DNA from: CAZSDU01 sp964429135
GTDB taxonomy: Bacteria > Bacteroidota > Bacteroidia > Bacteroidales > FEN-979
Length of the DNA stretch: 64,000 nucleotides
Assembly (NCBI GenBank): GCA_964429135.1
Contig: CAYSAU010000017.1
Location: 1 to 64,000, forward strand
Direction of reading: 5' to 3'
In this document: positions 1 through 9,868 of the stretch, one piece after another
Layout of the letters: the number at the start of each line of letters is the position of its first letter
Position numbering within the stretch: the stretch's first letter is position 1
The notes under the pieces: generated by a model
What the model saw: the letters and a program-made list of their open reading frames with translations, nothing else
The model's database searches: none
What the model was told of the DNA's origin: nothing
Translations under genes and position numbers: made by a program

Positions 1-27
1 TTGGGGGTTTGAATCCCTCCAGGGTCA
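1..27 (+). tRNA. 3' end of a tRNA gene (cut by window start)
   Basis: The first bases form a T-arm: a five-pair stem (3-7 with 15-19, one G-T wobble) around a seven-base loop reading TTTGAAT. The seven-base 3' acceptor strand and an A discriminator follow, ending near base 27. CCA is not encoded, which is common in Bacteroidota. The anticodon lies outside the window, so the amino acid cannot be named. A terminator follows directly, which supports a transcribed RNA gene. Confidence 0.65.
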
Positions 28-39
28 CGAGAAAATGAG

Positions 40-71
40 CCACTTACAGCATTTTTGCAAGTGGTTTTTTT
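40..71 (+). terminator. Rho-independent terminator after the tRNA
   Basis: CCACTT (40-45) pairs with AAGTGG (59-64) and is followed by seven T residues (65-71). It sits 12 bases after the tRNA end and fits termination of that transcript. Confidence 0.75.
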
Positions 72-184
72 ATTCCCAAACCCAAGGATTATCTGGAATT
101 CCTGTTGTTTTCAGATTTTTTATATATCCATTTCAACATGGGTTTATAGCTATTATGGTTACTGATTTGTAAGCAATAAATCAG

Positions 185-216
185 TTTGACATTCAGTATT
201 TTATATTGTATATTTA
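185..216 (+). promoter_or_regulatory. Candidate Bacteroidota promoter
   Basis: TTTG at 185-188 and TATATTTA at 209-216 (one mismatch to TAnnTTTG) are separated by 20 bases, as in the Bacteroidetes primary sigma consensus. The start codon of the next gene is 27 bases downstream. Confidence 0.4.
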
Positions 217-242
217 CCGCAGTAAATTTAAACCGGTAAACC

Positions 243-986
243 ATGAAAAAGTTATCCATCATTTGTGCCTTGTTTTTTATTTGCGTGGGTTTATCCGCCC
301 AGAATGCAGATTACCTTCAGAAAAAAGATTTCCAAACGGAAAAAAAGAAAATCTTTGAAAATATCAACGGTGTGAAAAAATCAATAGCTGCTCAAAACAA
401 ACTGCAGGATAGCCTCAACCAAACCCAAGCTGTACTAAAAGCCGAGTTTGTCAAGCTATCGGATTCCATTAAAATGCATTCCGCAACCCTTAAGGAACTC
501 AATGAAAAAGTTGAGTTTTCCCAGGAAAAAACCAATTCCTTCAGGGTTTATTTTTATGTTTTTCTGTTCATTTCTATTGTCCTTGTGCTGATTGTATTTT
601 TCTATTTACGCTCAGTAATGGGTGGAATGAAAGCTGAACTCAGTGAGGCAGTTGAGGGTTTAAAAGATAAAACAAACAAGGAGTTTGAAAAGGTACATTC
701 CGGTTTGGCAGAACAGGCAGAAGCCATCATTGAACATAACAATGAGCTGAAACAGAAGTGGACGGATTTGGCATCGACATTCAATCATCAGCAGAAAGAA
801 AACGAACAGTATCATCATGAATATGCAGGTAAAATTCAGGAAAAATTCAATGAGATCCTGCATTCAACAGAAATGATGGACAAATCACAGAAGGAAGCCA
901 TCCATTTGATTGAAGAAAAGCTGAAAACCAGATGGGCGGCAACAGATGCCAGATTGGATGAGATCAGTGAGAAACTGCTGAAATAA
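243..986 (+). CDS. Membrane-anchored coiled-coil protein of unknown function
   Basis: 247 residues. An N-terminal hydrophobic signal (about 1-19, cleavage near SAQ) is followed by a charged helical stretch, one strong transmembrane segment (about residues 100-123, rich in F, V, L, I), and a long Lys/Glu-rich coiled coil to the C-terminus. No enzymatic motif is visible. The topology suggests a membrane-tethered scaffold or sensor. The last 23 bases overlap the convergent transglutaminase-like gene. No family is recognised. Confidence 0.7.
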   Translation: MKKLSIICALFFICVGLSAQNADYLQKKDFQTEKKKIFENINGVKKSIAAQNKLQDSLNQTQAVLKAEFVKLSDSIKMHSATLKELNEKVEFSQEKTNSFRVYFYVFLFISIVLVLIVFFYLRSVMGGMKAELSEAVEGLKDKTNKEFEKVHSGLAEQAEAIIEHNNELKQKWTDLASTFNHQQKENEQYHHEYAGKIQEKFNEILHSTEMMDKSQKEAIHLIEEKLKTRWAATDARLDEISEKLLK

Positions 987-3627
987 TATTCACCAGATCG
1001 TTTCCGAGTCCGATACGGTAACCCGTTGAAAAGTAAAGGATTTCTGCTTTATCATTTAAAAAGCAGACCAAAGGTCGCTGCAGCACTTCAGATTGTTTCA
1101 TGGCTGCTGCCAAAGTTTTTATGCCTGATGGATGGGCAGTACAGAAATGTGTTCCCCCGGGTAATACTGTTTGATATTGCTGCTGAAAATCATGCTTTTC
1201 TTGATCATTCTTAAAGAAAAGAAAAATGTTTCCTTTCCATTTTTCGAAATCAGTTTTTTTAGCTTTCATCTCAGCCACAAAATGCTTGGTCGGCTCCTTA
1301 TCGGGTTCCATCCAAGCCAGGATCAACCCATTGTCAGTATGGAAGGATGAGTTCTTCTCCTGAACCAGGGAGGGGATGAGGGTATTCAGATCAAGTTTTC
1401 CTATTGCAGCCAATGGTGCATAGTGGGTCCGCAAGTGAATGGTCTCCTTGAAAAGTCTATCGGCCTCGATATTGAAATATTGCATTTCAGCCAGCACTAT
1501 TCCGCCGGTAATCCTGTTCCCGCTTACCAGGACATAATATCCCGGGGCAAGGTACAATGAACATGGAAAGGACTTCAGCAAGGGATGATCTTCATAATCG
1601 AGGGAAGTAAAGAACCCTTCTGAAAATTTCCCGATCGTGAAATGGGTATAGTATTCCGGAATGATCTTATTTCCAGGATCTGACGATAGTATCAATGTCC
1701 CTCTTTCTCCTGATTCCGAAGGGGCTTCATCAAAAAAGACATCCATCCATTTTTCCCTTAGAAAATACTGTGGAATACGAGTTCCTGGCTCCAACCTTGC
1801 AGCAATTCCAAAACTTCGACAAACCGCAATGAAGAAAATATCCCTGGAATGTTCATCCGATATCCGGAGTTCATATACCCCTCTTGGGGTCAGCGGAGCC
1901 CTGCTATAATTGGCCGTTTTGTTAATAGCAATGTTCGATTTGATCCATTCCATTATTTTTCGTGGATTATTTCTTGCAAGCAGGATGAAAGCAGAATCGA
2001 ATTTTTCTTGAAAAAAAGCTTTATAAGGTTTCAGCCATTCATTATCAATGCGCGGACAAAGAATATATTGAACGTACATATCCCGGCAAAGGTCAGCATG
2101 TTCATATTTATTGGAATGAAGAATATGATCAGAAAGTACCTCCGGATTCACATCCCTCAGGTCTTTTTCCGAAACGGAAGATAATAAAGGGAAGGTCAGA
2201 TGCTTGAATTCAAGTGGGATTTCTGAAATAAAATCAATCAATTCACGCCAGTTTCCGCGGCTTTTTTTTAAAAAAAACCAAAGCGTGTCTGGATTCATTT
2301 TCAGTATCCCGGCCAGCCGGTATGTCTTCCCGGAGTCAATGAAGGTGGATTCATAATTCAATCTTATCCTATCTTCAAAAGACAGTTTTTCGGCATTTGA
2401 CTTCTGCAATGAATCGTTTCTCTCATTGACCACATTTTGTTCCTGAGGCGGAATCAGGTCATATTCTTCCATATATTCCATCCCGGGATTCTGGTCAAGA
2501 ACGATACCAATGGTATCTTTTTCCGTGGCGTTAACCTTTTTTGAGGAGTAAAATCCGTTTTTTGCTGCTCGGATGATCAAATCTCCATACCCCGTCTGAA
2601 AAGAAACTCTGCCCTGGGGGTCTGAAAAAGTGGTATAAAGAGGATAAAATTCAGCATAATTGTACAGCTGAAATTCAACCCTTGCACTATCGACGGGGTT
2701 CATGTTTTTATCCATGACCCTTACCATGATCCTTCTGGTTTGTGTATAGTTAGGAAGAATATTGATCCGAGTGAACCTTTCATCCCTGAGAAGCACATCT
2801 TCTGGTCCATCGTAATCTCCGAACACATTGGTGTTGACCAGCATCGCTCTTTTTGCAGGAGCCGTAAACCAGGCGATATCCAGGTCGGGTTCAGGTTCAC
2901 ATGCACCGATGAAATGCCATTTACCATCGACCCAGACTTCCACCCAGGCATGATTATCATCGCAATGGGCCCATCGCGGGGTATAACATTGTCTTGCCGG
3001 TATCCCGACAGATCTCAGGGCAGCAACGGTGAGAGTGGATTCTTCCCCACACCTCCCGAAAGCAGTTTTTACGGTTGCCAGAGGTGCGGAAGTACGGCCA
3101 TCTGTACCCCGGTAGGTGACTTTTTCATGACACCAGTGATTGACCTCCAGCACAGCTTCTTTCATTGTTAAATTTCTCACCCGGTCTTTGATCTCGCTAA
3201 AAAACACCCATCTTGCTGAATCGAGGTTTTCGTTATTAACCCTGACGGGCAGCACAAAATGCCTGAAGATCACTTCCGGGATTTGTTTTCCCCATGAAAA
3301 GGTATCCCTGGCGGCCAATGTAGCCCTGACATGCTGAAGGTAGAACCCTCCATCATAATCAGCAAGATCGCTGAGGGGCATATAGGCATAAAGAAATTTT
3401 AATGCTTCTTGTTCTGCTGTCGTTAAATCCTCATCAAATACCTTAAAAAGTTGTTCGGAACGCTGTTTTGCAAGTTTTTTTTGTTTTTCAAACTGAATCT
3501 CAACCTTTTCCCGGTAAGCTTTATTGGTAATGAAATGAGGGTCGTGATGGCAGGATGTAATTAGAATGGTGAGAAAGAGAAAAGAACAGACCCTCCGCAA
3601 GCAACTTAACTGTTGAATGAAATTCAT
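964..3627 (-). CDS. Transglutaminase-like lipoprotein
   Basis: 887 residues beginning with a lipoprotein signal (lipobox ITSC near residue 26), so probably surface or periplasmic. A transglutaminase-core domain lies at about residues 165-270: the catalytic Cys is in GRCGEES, the His in DDNHAWVEVW, and an acidic residue follows downstream. This is the Cys-His-Asp fold also found in bacterial proteases and peptide-processing enzymes. A carboxypeptidase-regulatory-like beta segment (about 300-380) follows, then a long region without a recognised motif, including a second stretch of transglutaminase-like flavour near ISDEHSRD. The substrate cannot be inferred. It could act as an amidase or protease rather than a cross-linker. 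Confidence 0.75.
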   Translation of the reverse strand: MNFIQQLSCLRRVCSFLFLTILITSCHHDPHFITNKAYREKVEIQFEKQKKLAKQRSEQLFKVFDEDLTTAEQEALKFLYAYMPLSDLADYDGGFYLQHVRATLAARDTFSWGKQIPEVIFRHFVLPVRVNNENLDSARWVFFSEIKDRVRNLTMKEAVLEVNHWCHEKVTYRGTDGRTSAPLATVKTAFGRCGEESTLTVAALRSVGIPARQCYTPRWAHCDDNHAWVEVWVDGKWHFIGACEPEPDLDIAWFTAPAKRAMLVNTNVFGDYDGPEDVLLRDERFTRINILPNYTQTRRIMVRVMDKNMNPVDSARVEFQLYNYAEFYPLYTTFSDPQGRVSFQTGYGDLIIRAAKNGFYSSKKVNATEKDTIGIVLDQNPGMEYMEEYDLIPPQEQNVVNERNDSLQKSNAEKLSFEDRIRLNYESTFIDSGKTYRLAGILKMNPDTLWFFLKKSRGNWRELIDFISEIPLEFKHLTFPLLSSVSEKDLRDVNPEVLSDHILHSNKYEHADLCRDMYVQYILCPRIDNEWLKPYKAFFQEKFDSAFILLARNNPRKIMEWIKSNIAINKTANYSRAPLTPRGVYELRISDEHSRDIFFIAVCRSFGIAARLEPGTRIPQYFLREKWMDVFFDEAPSESGERGTLILSSDPGNKIIPEYYTHFTIGKFSEGFFTSLDYEDHPLLKSFPCSLYLAPGYYVLVSGNRITGGIVLAEMQYFNIEADRLFKETIHLRTHYAPLAAIGKLDLNTLIPSLVQEKNSSFHTDNGLILAWMEPDKEPTKHFVAEMKAKKTDFEKWKGNIFLFFKNDQEKHDFQQQYQTVLPGGTHFCTAHPSGIKTLAAAMKQSEVLQRPLVCFLNDKAEILYFSTGYRIGLGNDLVNIISAVSH

Positions 3628-3673
3628 TTGATATTGCTTTAATTTTTCTAAACTTCAGGAATATTTTTTAACA

Positions 3674-6067
3674 CTAATACGTCAACTCAAATTCTGATGG
3701 AAACAGCGGGCATTCTCCGGCACGAGTTCCGTCTGACTGCAATTTCAGGCTAATGTTCAGGCTATTGGAACGAACAGCCATGACATCATGAAATGCATGA
3801 AGGATCAGTCGGATGGAGGAGAATTTTGAGGGGTATGAACCTTTGGGCTTTTCGAATCTGATTTTGCGTTCTGCTGGATTAAAGGTAATGTCCCTCTGAT
3901 AATATCCTCCGTTTTCGTACTTGTAACTTGTCCCATCGTCCTCATAGTAGATGAATGTGTTTGGCTGGGTGCCATGATAGATATGGAGTTCAAGAACAGT
4001 AGAGGGTTTCTGGTCGGTGAACTGGATGACCGATTGCATGGGAATGATTCCGGATGCTCTGATAAAAACCGGCAAGTCATGGAGAGGGGCATCCACAATC
4101 ACTTCATGGCCACCCTGGAAAAACTGTCCGGTACTCATCCTGTACCATCCACCTGAGGGCAGGTAAACTTTGACAAAATTCTGAGTAGAGGAAACGGGTG
4201 CAACGAGCAGGTTATCCCCGAACATATACTGATTCTGATAACTCCAGTCCCAGATTTTTTCATCGTAGGTGTAGTTGATGGCAAGCGTCCTGGCTACAGG
4301 CAGGCCATTCTGGGATGACTGGTAAAAGGCTGAATAAATGTAGGGGAGGAGTTTGTACCTAAGGGAGATCAATTCGATGGAAAGGTTTTCCACCTCTTTT
4401 CCGAACGACCAGGGTTCCTTGGCTTTGGTATCCCAGGCTGAGTGGTTCCTGAAAAATGGGGTAAAAACACCTATGTTCAGCCAACGTTGATAGAGTTCTT
4501 TTGTAGGATTGCCCATAAATCCTCCGAGATCAGGACCAGCAAAGGCTATTCCCGACAATCCCATGCTGTTTACCATACGGCAGGAGAGCAGCATATGATC
4601 ATCGGTAGCCTCGTTATCTCCTGTCCAGACTGCCGAATAGCGCTGAATTCCTGCAAAGCCCGCACGGGAGAGGATAAAGGGTCTTTTGCCATTCATTAAT
4701 GCCGTGGTTCCTTCGAAGGTAGCCCTTGCCATATTCAGTCCATAAATGTTATGTCCACGGGCCATACTTCCCTGATGACCATCGAAACCAAGCTGAACGA
4801 TGTCGGGTATATTTTGTCCCCAGGTGGAAGGTTCGTTCATATCGTTCCAGAAACCTTCCACACCGGGTTCTGTCAGACTGCTGAATGAATTCCCCCACCA
4901 TTTACGGACGAGCTCATTGGTAAAATCAGGGAAATGACATCGTCCCGGCCATACATTTCCTGTATAATAAGATCCATCGGGGTATTTAACAAAAAAGTCG
5001 TTCTTTACTCCTTCGTCATAGGCCAAATACCCTTTCTGAATCTTGATGCCCGGATCCACAATGGTGGCGAGGTGAAATCCCATATTGTTAAGCTTTTTAA
5101 TCATTTCTCCGGGGTTTGGGAAACGATCCTTGTTCCAGGTGAAGATTTTATAGGAATCCATATAATCAATATCCAGATAGATCACATCACAGGGAATTTT
5201 CTTGTCGCGGAATTTCTGAGCCAGTGAAAGTACTTCTGTTTCAGGGAAATAACTCCAGCGGCATTGTTGATATCCAAGGCTCCACAGGGGAGGCATTTTC
5301 ATGCGACCGGTAAGCCAGGTATAATCTTCAATAATCCTTGCGATGGAAGGTGCTCCGAAGAAATAATAATTCATTTCCCCGTTGGCAGCTGAAAACCAGG
5401 AAAAGCGGTTATCGCTGGAAGCAGCAAAGTCAAAATGGGTGCGGAAAGTGTTGTCAAGGAAAATACCATAAGTAATCTGATCATGAATACCCATATAAAA
5501 CGGGATGCTGACATATAAAGGATCTTCATTCACTCCATAAGCAGGAACATCTGCGTTCCACATCTCGTATTTACAGCCGCGACGGTCGAGGTTACCGGTT
5601 TTCTCTCCCAGGCCGATAAATTTTTCCCGGGCAAAGACTTTTTTATAACAACTCACTGCTGTCCCTTGCCAGGTATACGCAAAATCTCGATAGTCCTCGC
5701 TGATCACCTGGTTTTTCAAATTGAAAAACCTTAAAGCGAGTGAATTTTTATCGATAAATATTTTCAGGGAATCCGTAGTTAACTGCCACTCTCCTCCATC
5801 TTCCCTGATCTCGTTGAAATTGCCAGAGGGTTGCTGAATGACCGCATAGGAAAAATCATCTGCAAAATCAAACTGGGATAGCCTGATCCGAATGACATCC
5901 GGCGTATAGACCAATATCATCATAAGCGCGTTTTCCGACCGGATCAATACTCCATGGTCAATGGGAGAAAGGGATTTTATTTTACCTGCTTGGATGACCT
6001 GGTCAAACTGTGCCGAAACCCTGAAAACAATAAAGATACTGATGAAGAGAATGATGTTTTTTTTCAT
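3674..6067 (-). CDS. GH31 family alpha-glucosidase, secreted
   Basis: 797 residues with a signal peptide (about 1-19, ending VSAQ). It has the full GH31 layout: an N-terminal beta-sandwich including the GLGEKTG loop (about 152-158), a TIM barrel with nucleophile Asp409 in WNDMNEP, and acid/base Asp484 in WTGDNEAT, then C-terminal beta domains. It releases terminal alpha-linked glucose (or related sugars) from glycans in the periplasm or at the surface. Length matches family norms. It lies 30 bases downstream of the glycyl radical enzyme gene on the same strand, so the two may be co-transcribed. Exact linkage specificity is not readable. Confidence 0.9.
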   Translation of the reverse strand: MKKNIILFISIFIVFRVSAQFDQVIQAGKIKSLSPIDHGVLIRSENALMMILVYTPDVIRIRLSQFDFADDFSYAVIQQPSGNFNEIREDGGEWQLTTDSLKIFIDKNSLALRFFNLKNQVISEDYRDFAYTWQGTAVSCYKKVFAREKFIGLGEKTGNLDRRGCKYEMWNADVPAYGVNEDPLYVSIPFYMGIHDQITYGIFLDNTFRTHFDFAASSDNRFSWFSAANGEMNYYFFGAPSIARIIEDYTWLTGRMKMPPLWSLGYQQCRWSYFPETEVLSLAQKFRDKKIPCDVIYLDIDYMDSYKIFTWNKDRFPNPGEMIKKLNNMGFHLATIVDPGIKIQKGYLAYDEGVKNDFFVKYPDGSYYTGNVWPGRCHFPDFTNELVRKWWGNSFSSLTEPGVEGFWNDMNEPSTWGQNIPDIVQLGFDGHQGSMARGHNIYGLNMARATFEGTTALMNGKRPFILSRAGFAGIQRYSAVWTGDNEATDDHMLLSCRMVNSMGLSGIAFAGPDLGGFMGNPTKELYQRWLNIGVFTPFFRNHSAWDTKAKEPWSFGKEVENLSIELISLRYKLLPYIYSAFYQSSQNGLPVARTLAINYTYDEKIWDWSYQNQYMFGDNLLVAPVSSTQNFVKVYLPSGGWYRMSTGQFFQGGHEVIVDAPLHDLPVFIRASGIIPMQSVIQFTDQKPSTVLELHIYHGTQPNTFIYYEDDGTSYKYENGGYYQRDITFNPAERKIRFEKPKGSYPSKFSSIRLILHAFHDVMAVRSNSLNISLKLQSDGTRAGECPLFPSEFELTY

Positions 6068-6097
6068 AATTCCTGAGTCCTAAATCCTGATGATTAC

Positions 6098-8488
6098 TTA
6101 TAACGACTGATGTTCTGTCCTCCGGATAATCTCATTTTGAAGGTCCTCCCCAAGATCATTGAAATAATCGCTGTAACCGGCCACCCTGACAATCAAGTCG
6201 CGGTATTGCTCCGGGTGTTTTTGTGCATTCCTCAATGTATCCGCCGATACAACATTGAACTGGGTATGATGACCATTCATTCGGAAATAGGAACGGATCA
6301 AGGCGGTCAGCTTAAGGATGCTTTCCTTGCCTTCAAAAAATGAAGGAGAAAACTTCTGGTTAAGCAGGGTACCCCCGGTACGCAGATGATCGATCCGGGC
6401 AGCAGATTTCAGCACGGCAGTCGGCCCTTTGGTATCGGCGCCCTGAACCGGGGAAATACCCTCCGACAATGGTTGACCGGCTTTTCTGCCATCAGGGAGT
6501 GCCCCGGTAACGCTTCCAAAATAAATGTGGGATGTAGTCGGTAAAAGGTTGATGTGGTGTTTTCCCCCTATGGCATTCGATCGTCCGTCAACGGCTGAAT
6601 AAAAAATGTCAAATACTTCTCCAGCTTGCTGATCTGCATCATCATCATCATTGCCATATTTGGGCGTTTTATAAACCAGTTCCATTCTTAATGCTTCGAA
6701 ATCCCTGAAATTATTTTCCAGGGCTTTGAGCATCACTGTCATGGAAATCGTCTGGTGATCAAAAACATGATATTTCAGCGAAGTCAGGGAATCGGTGATG
6801 CTTCCCATTCCGACACCCTGGATATAAGTGGTATTATAACGGGCTCCACCGGCATTATAATCAATCCCCTTGCTGATACAATCCTCTATTATCAGAGAAA
6901 GAAAGGGGACAGGCATGTGATCGACAAAAATACGGGAGATGATGTTATTCCCCTTGATTTTTAAATCAGTGAAATAATTCAATTGGGTTCTGAATGCAGT
7001 CATCAGGTCTTCAAATGATCTAAATTCCGCCGGATCTCCGGTATGGATACCGATCTGTTTAAGGGTTCTGGGGTCAAGTCCATCATGCAGGGTGATCTCT
7101 AAAACCTTTGGAAGGTTGAAATATCCGCTCAGAATATAAGCTTCGGTACCAAAGGCGCCGGCTTCCACACAACCGCTTGCACCGCCGCAGCGGGCATCCG
7201 AAATGTCTTTCCCCTGTCTTAAAAGTTCCTGTATTATGGCATCGGTATTAAAACAGGAAGGCTGGCCAAAACCGCTTCTAATGATTTCAAGGGTACGGTG
7301 TATAAATTGATCCGGATTCATTTTACTGATCTGAACCATAGAGCTTGGCTGAAGCAAACGCATTTCTTCAATGACATCCAGGATCAGGTAGCTCAGTTCA
7401 TTGACTCCATCTTTGCCCTCAGGGGTTAATCCGCCGAGGTTGATCAGGCAAAAGTCTGTATAGGTATTGCTTTCAAGGGCGGTGATACCGACTTTCGGGG
7501 GAGCCGGATGATTATTGAATTTAATCCAGAAACTTTGAAGGATTTCTTTGGCTTTTTCATAGGTCAGGCTACCATCATCCATTTCTTTTCTGTAAAATGG
7601 ATATAAATGCTGATCCAGTCTACCGGGATTAAAGGAATCCCAAGGATTTAGTTCGGTGATCACCCCAAGATGGATAAACCAATAGGATTGCAAGGCCTCA
7701 TGGAAGGTTCTGGGTGCATGGGCCGGTACATGACGGCAAATGCCTGCAAGATGAAGTAATTCTTCTGCAGATGACCATTGACCGACATCAGATGAATTTT
7801 TATTATTCAGGATTTTATCTGCTTCGGTTTCAAGATAATCAGCACATCGATTGGCAAACATGATCATTGCCCTGGATGCGATCTCCATAGCCCTGAGCTC
7901 CTCTTGTTTCTCATAAGCCTGGGGATCATTGAAAAAATCAAGCCGGGACATGGAATGATGAATATCATCAATCAGATCGAGCATGCCTTTATAATAAATT
8001 TTGTTCCCGGCTACGGTATGTCCAGGTGCCCTTTGTTCCTGGAATTCTGTGAATATACCCGCGTGATAGGCATCCAGCCAGTCCTGTGGCAGTGACCGCA
8101 TGATCCTGTCACGGTTACTTTTTCCTTTCCAGAAAGGAATAATTTTTTCTTTGTATGTTTCCAGGGTCTCTTCATCAACCTTGAAGGATACTTTAGGCCG
8201 GTCATTCAGGATTTGAAGATCCTCAAGCGTATGGAGGGTGATTTCAGGGTAGGTGGGAACCGCCTTGGGTGCCGGCCCTCTTTCTCCAACGATCAGTTCC
8301 CCTGCATTGATACAGATTTGTTTGTGCTTGAGAATGTATTCAAATGTCATGGCCCGCATTACAGGAACAGAAACTTCACGGTCAATTCCCGTCTCATAAA
8401 ATTCGGTAACCAGTAAGGCTCTTTCGGCAGAAATCCTGTTTATGGCCTTCAGGCTTTTTTCCCTCAGTGTGTTGATCCTATCCGTCAT
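6098..8488 (-). CDS. hypD: Glycyl radical enzyme, trans-4-hydroxy-L-proline dehydratase type
   Basis: 796 residues of the pyruvate formate-lyase-like superfamily. The catalytic thiyl Cys440 is in GGASGCVEAG with Glu442 two residues on, the Cys-x-Glu arrangement of dehydratases rather than the Cys-Cys of pyruvate formate-lyase. The C-terminal glycyl radical loop is RVAGYSDYF with Gly771. Long stretches (ERGPAPKAVPT, EQRAPGHTV, FNNHPAPPKVGIT, KTPKYGNDDD) match what I recall of HypD. The predicted reaction is dehydration of 4-hydroxyproline to pyrroline-5-carboxylate, strictly anaerobic. The activase lies 1.3 kb away (9815-10621). Another glycerol/diol-dehydratase-like substrate cannot be excluded. 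Confidence 0.78.
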   Translation of the reverse strand: MTDRINTLREKSLKAINRISAERALLVTEFYETGIDREVSVPVMRAMTFEYILKHKQICINAGELIVGERGPAPKAVPTYPEITLHTLEDLQILNDRPKVSFKVDEETLETYKEKIIPFWKGKSNRDRIMRSLPQDWLDAYHAGIFTEFQEQRAPGHTVAGNKIYYKGMLDLIDDIHHSMSRLDFFNDPQAYEKQEELRAMEIASRAMIMFANRCADYLETEADKILNNKNSSDVGQWSSAEELLHLAGICRHVPAHAPRTFHEALQSYWFIHLGVITELNPWDSFNPGRLDQHLYPFYRKEMDDGSLTYEKAKEILQSFWIKFNNHPAPPKVGITALESNTYTDFCLINLGGLTPEGKDGVNELSYLILDVIEEMRLLQPSSMVQISKMNPDQFIHRTLEIIRSGFGQPSCFNTDAIIQELLRQGKDISDARCGGASGCVEAGAFGTEAYILSGYFNLPKVLEITLHDGLDPRTLKQIGIHTGDPAEFRSFEDLMTAFRTQLNYFTDLKIKGNNIISRIFVDHMPVPFLSLIIEDCISKGIDYNAGGARYNTTYIQGVGMGSITDSLTSLKYHVFDHQTISMTVMLKALENNFRDFEALRMELVYKTPKYGNDDDDADQQAGEVFDIFYSAVDGRSNAIGGKHHINLLPTTSHIYFGSVTGALPDGRKAGQPLSEGISPVQGADTKGPTAVLKSAARIDHLRTGGTLLNQKFSPSFFEGKESILKLTALIRSYFRMNGHHTQFNVVSADTLRNAQKHPEQYRDLIVRVAGYSDYFNDLGEDLQNEIIRRTEHQSL

Positions 8489-8503
8489 CCGTGTAATTTC
8501 TTA

Positions 8504-8511
8504 CAAAGATA
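8504..8511 (-). promoter_or_regulatory. -7 box for the glycyl radical enzyme gene
   Basis: Read on the minus strand this is TATCTTTG, an exact TAnnTTTG match, ending 16 bases before the ATG. No convincing -33 TTTG is seen. Confidence 0.45.
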
Positions 8512-8618
8512 GCTGAAAATAAAGACTCCATCAGCGACTGTTCTTTCTTTGACAAGAAATTTGTCCACATGGCCTAGTGCAGTTTAAAAGAGGAAATGAT
8601 GAAAGGTTAAAATAAATG

Positions 8619-8626
8619 TATTTTTG
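8619..8626 (+). promoter_or_regulatory. -7 box for the GT87-like gene
   Basis: TATTTTTG matches TAnnTTTG and lies 28 bases before the ATG at 8654. It is divergent from the -7 box at 8504-8511. No clear -33 element is seen. Confidence 0.4.
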
Positions 8627-8653
8627 CATTCTCTCGCTGACGACTAAGCATAT

Positions 8654-9868
8654 ATGTTAACGTTCAAATGGGATTTTTTATTCAGGAATTACAGGATTAT
8701 CCTCCTGTTATACCTCCTGCTTGCCATTGTTGCCGGCCTTCAGTCTGTAATGCTTGGCAGATTACCCGAAAACGCTGATCAACCTCCTCATATCAAGTAC
8801 AATAATTACATGATTTTTAAACAATCCTTTGCTCATTTGACCGAGGCAAAGGATTTGTACCAGGCTTATCCGGAAGAATATAAAGACTTGTATAAATACA
8901 GTCCGAGTTTTGCCCTTTTTTTTGGATTTTTTTATATGCTACCGGATGCCCTGGGACTGATATTGTGGAATATCTGCAATGCCCTCATTCTCTTCTTTGC
9001 TTTTGTATTCCTGCCTCAGCTTGATATAAAAAGAAAAATATTAATGCTTATGGTCATCGCGGTTGAATTGATGACCTCCCTTCAGAATTCCCAGGCGAAT
9101 GGCCTGATGGCAGGTTTGATCATCCTTACTTTCGGATTGCTTGAGAAGCGACATTATTGTATGGCTTGTTTCTGCCTGATGTGTATGTTTTATATCAAGT
9201 TGTTCGGGGTATTGGTCTTGTTGATGTTTTTGTTTTATCCAAAAAAATGGAAGCTAATCCTTTATTCCCTGATCTGGTTTCTGCTTTTCCTTGCGGCCCC
9301 GTTATTATTGATCAGCCTGAAGGAACTCTCTTTTCATTACATCCGTTGGTTTGAACTCCTGCAATCAGATTTCACCGCCTCCTATGGCCTTTCAGTGGCT
9401 GGGTGGTTGCATGCCTGGTTTGGTTTTCATGCCGATAAAGTCATGACCCTCCTGAGTGGTATGATCTTACTGATGATTCCTTACCTCAGGATAAAACAGT
9501 ATCAGCACTTTTATTTCAGGCTGATGGCATTAGCCTCATTGCTTATATGGGTAGTGATTTTCAATCACAAGGCAGAATCGCCTACCTTTATCATCGCCAT
9601 GAGTGGGATTAGTTTATGGGGCTTATCCGCTGAGATTAAACCCTGGAAAACGGCTTTGCTCGTTTTTGCTTTGGTTCTGACTTCATTTTCTCCGACTGAT
9701 CTTTTTCCGGTTGGTTTCAGAGAAGGATTTCTGATTCCTTATATGGTGAAAGTTTTTCCCTGTATTGTGATCTGGACTGTGATCCTGGTTGAAATGATCA
9801 GCGGAAAGTACCATTTACCCACCGATCCTGACCTTCATACCCAAAGATTCAAACTCAGCGGCAAGTGA
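8654..9868 (+). CDS. Polytopic membrane protein, GT87 (DUF2029)-like mannosyltransferase
   Basis: 404 residues with roughly ten hydrophobic helices. The periplasmic first loop carries YQAYPEEYKDLYKYSP and FALFFGFFYMLP, the usual appearance of GT-C enzymes of family 87, which transfer a sugar from a polyprenyl-phosphate donor. The catalytic acidic residue expected in the first loop cannot be assigned with certainty. The gene sits alone on the plus strand between the hydroxyproline dehydratase-type gene and its activase, and its last 54 bases overlap the convergent activase gene. Confidence 0.6.
   Translation: MLTFKWDFLFRNYRIILLLYLLLAIVAGLQSVMLGRLPENADQPPHIKYNNYMIFKQSFAHLTEAKDLYQAYPEEYKDLYKYSPSFALFFGFFYMLPDALGLILWNICNALILFFAFVFLPQLDIKRKILMLMVIAVELMTSLQNSQANGLMAGLIILTFGLLEKRHYCMACFCLMCMFYIKLFGVLVLLMFLFYPKKWKLILYSLIWFLLFLAAPLLLISLKELSFHYIRWFELLQSDFTASYGLSVAGWLHAWFGFHADKVMTLLSGMILLMIPYLRIKQYQHFYFRLMALASLLIWVVIFNHKAESPTFIIAMSGISLWGLSAEIKPWKTALLVFALVLTSFSPTDLFPVGFREGFLIPYMVKVFPCIVIWTVILVEMISGKYHLPTDPDLHTQRFKLSGK

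Noticed and set aside
2740..3171. 143-codon frame opposite the transglutaminase-like gene
   Set aside because: Lies wholly within the real gene on the other strand, at its catalytic domain, with no independent support.
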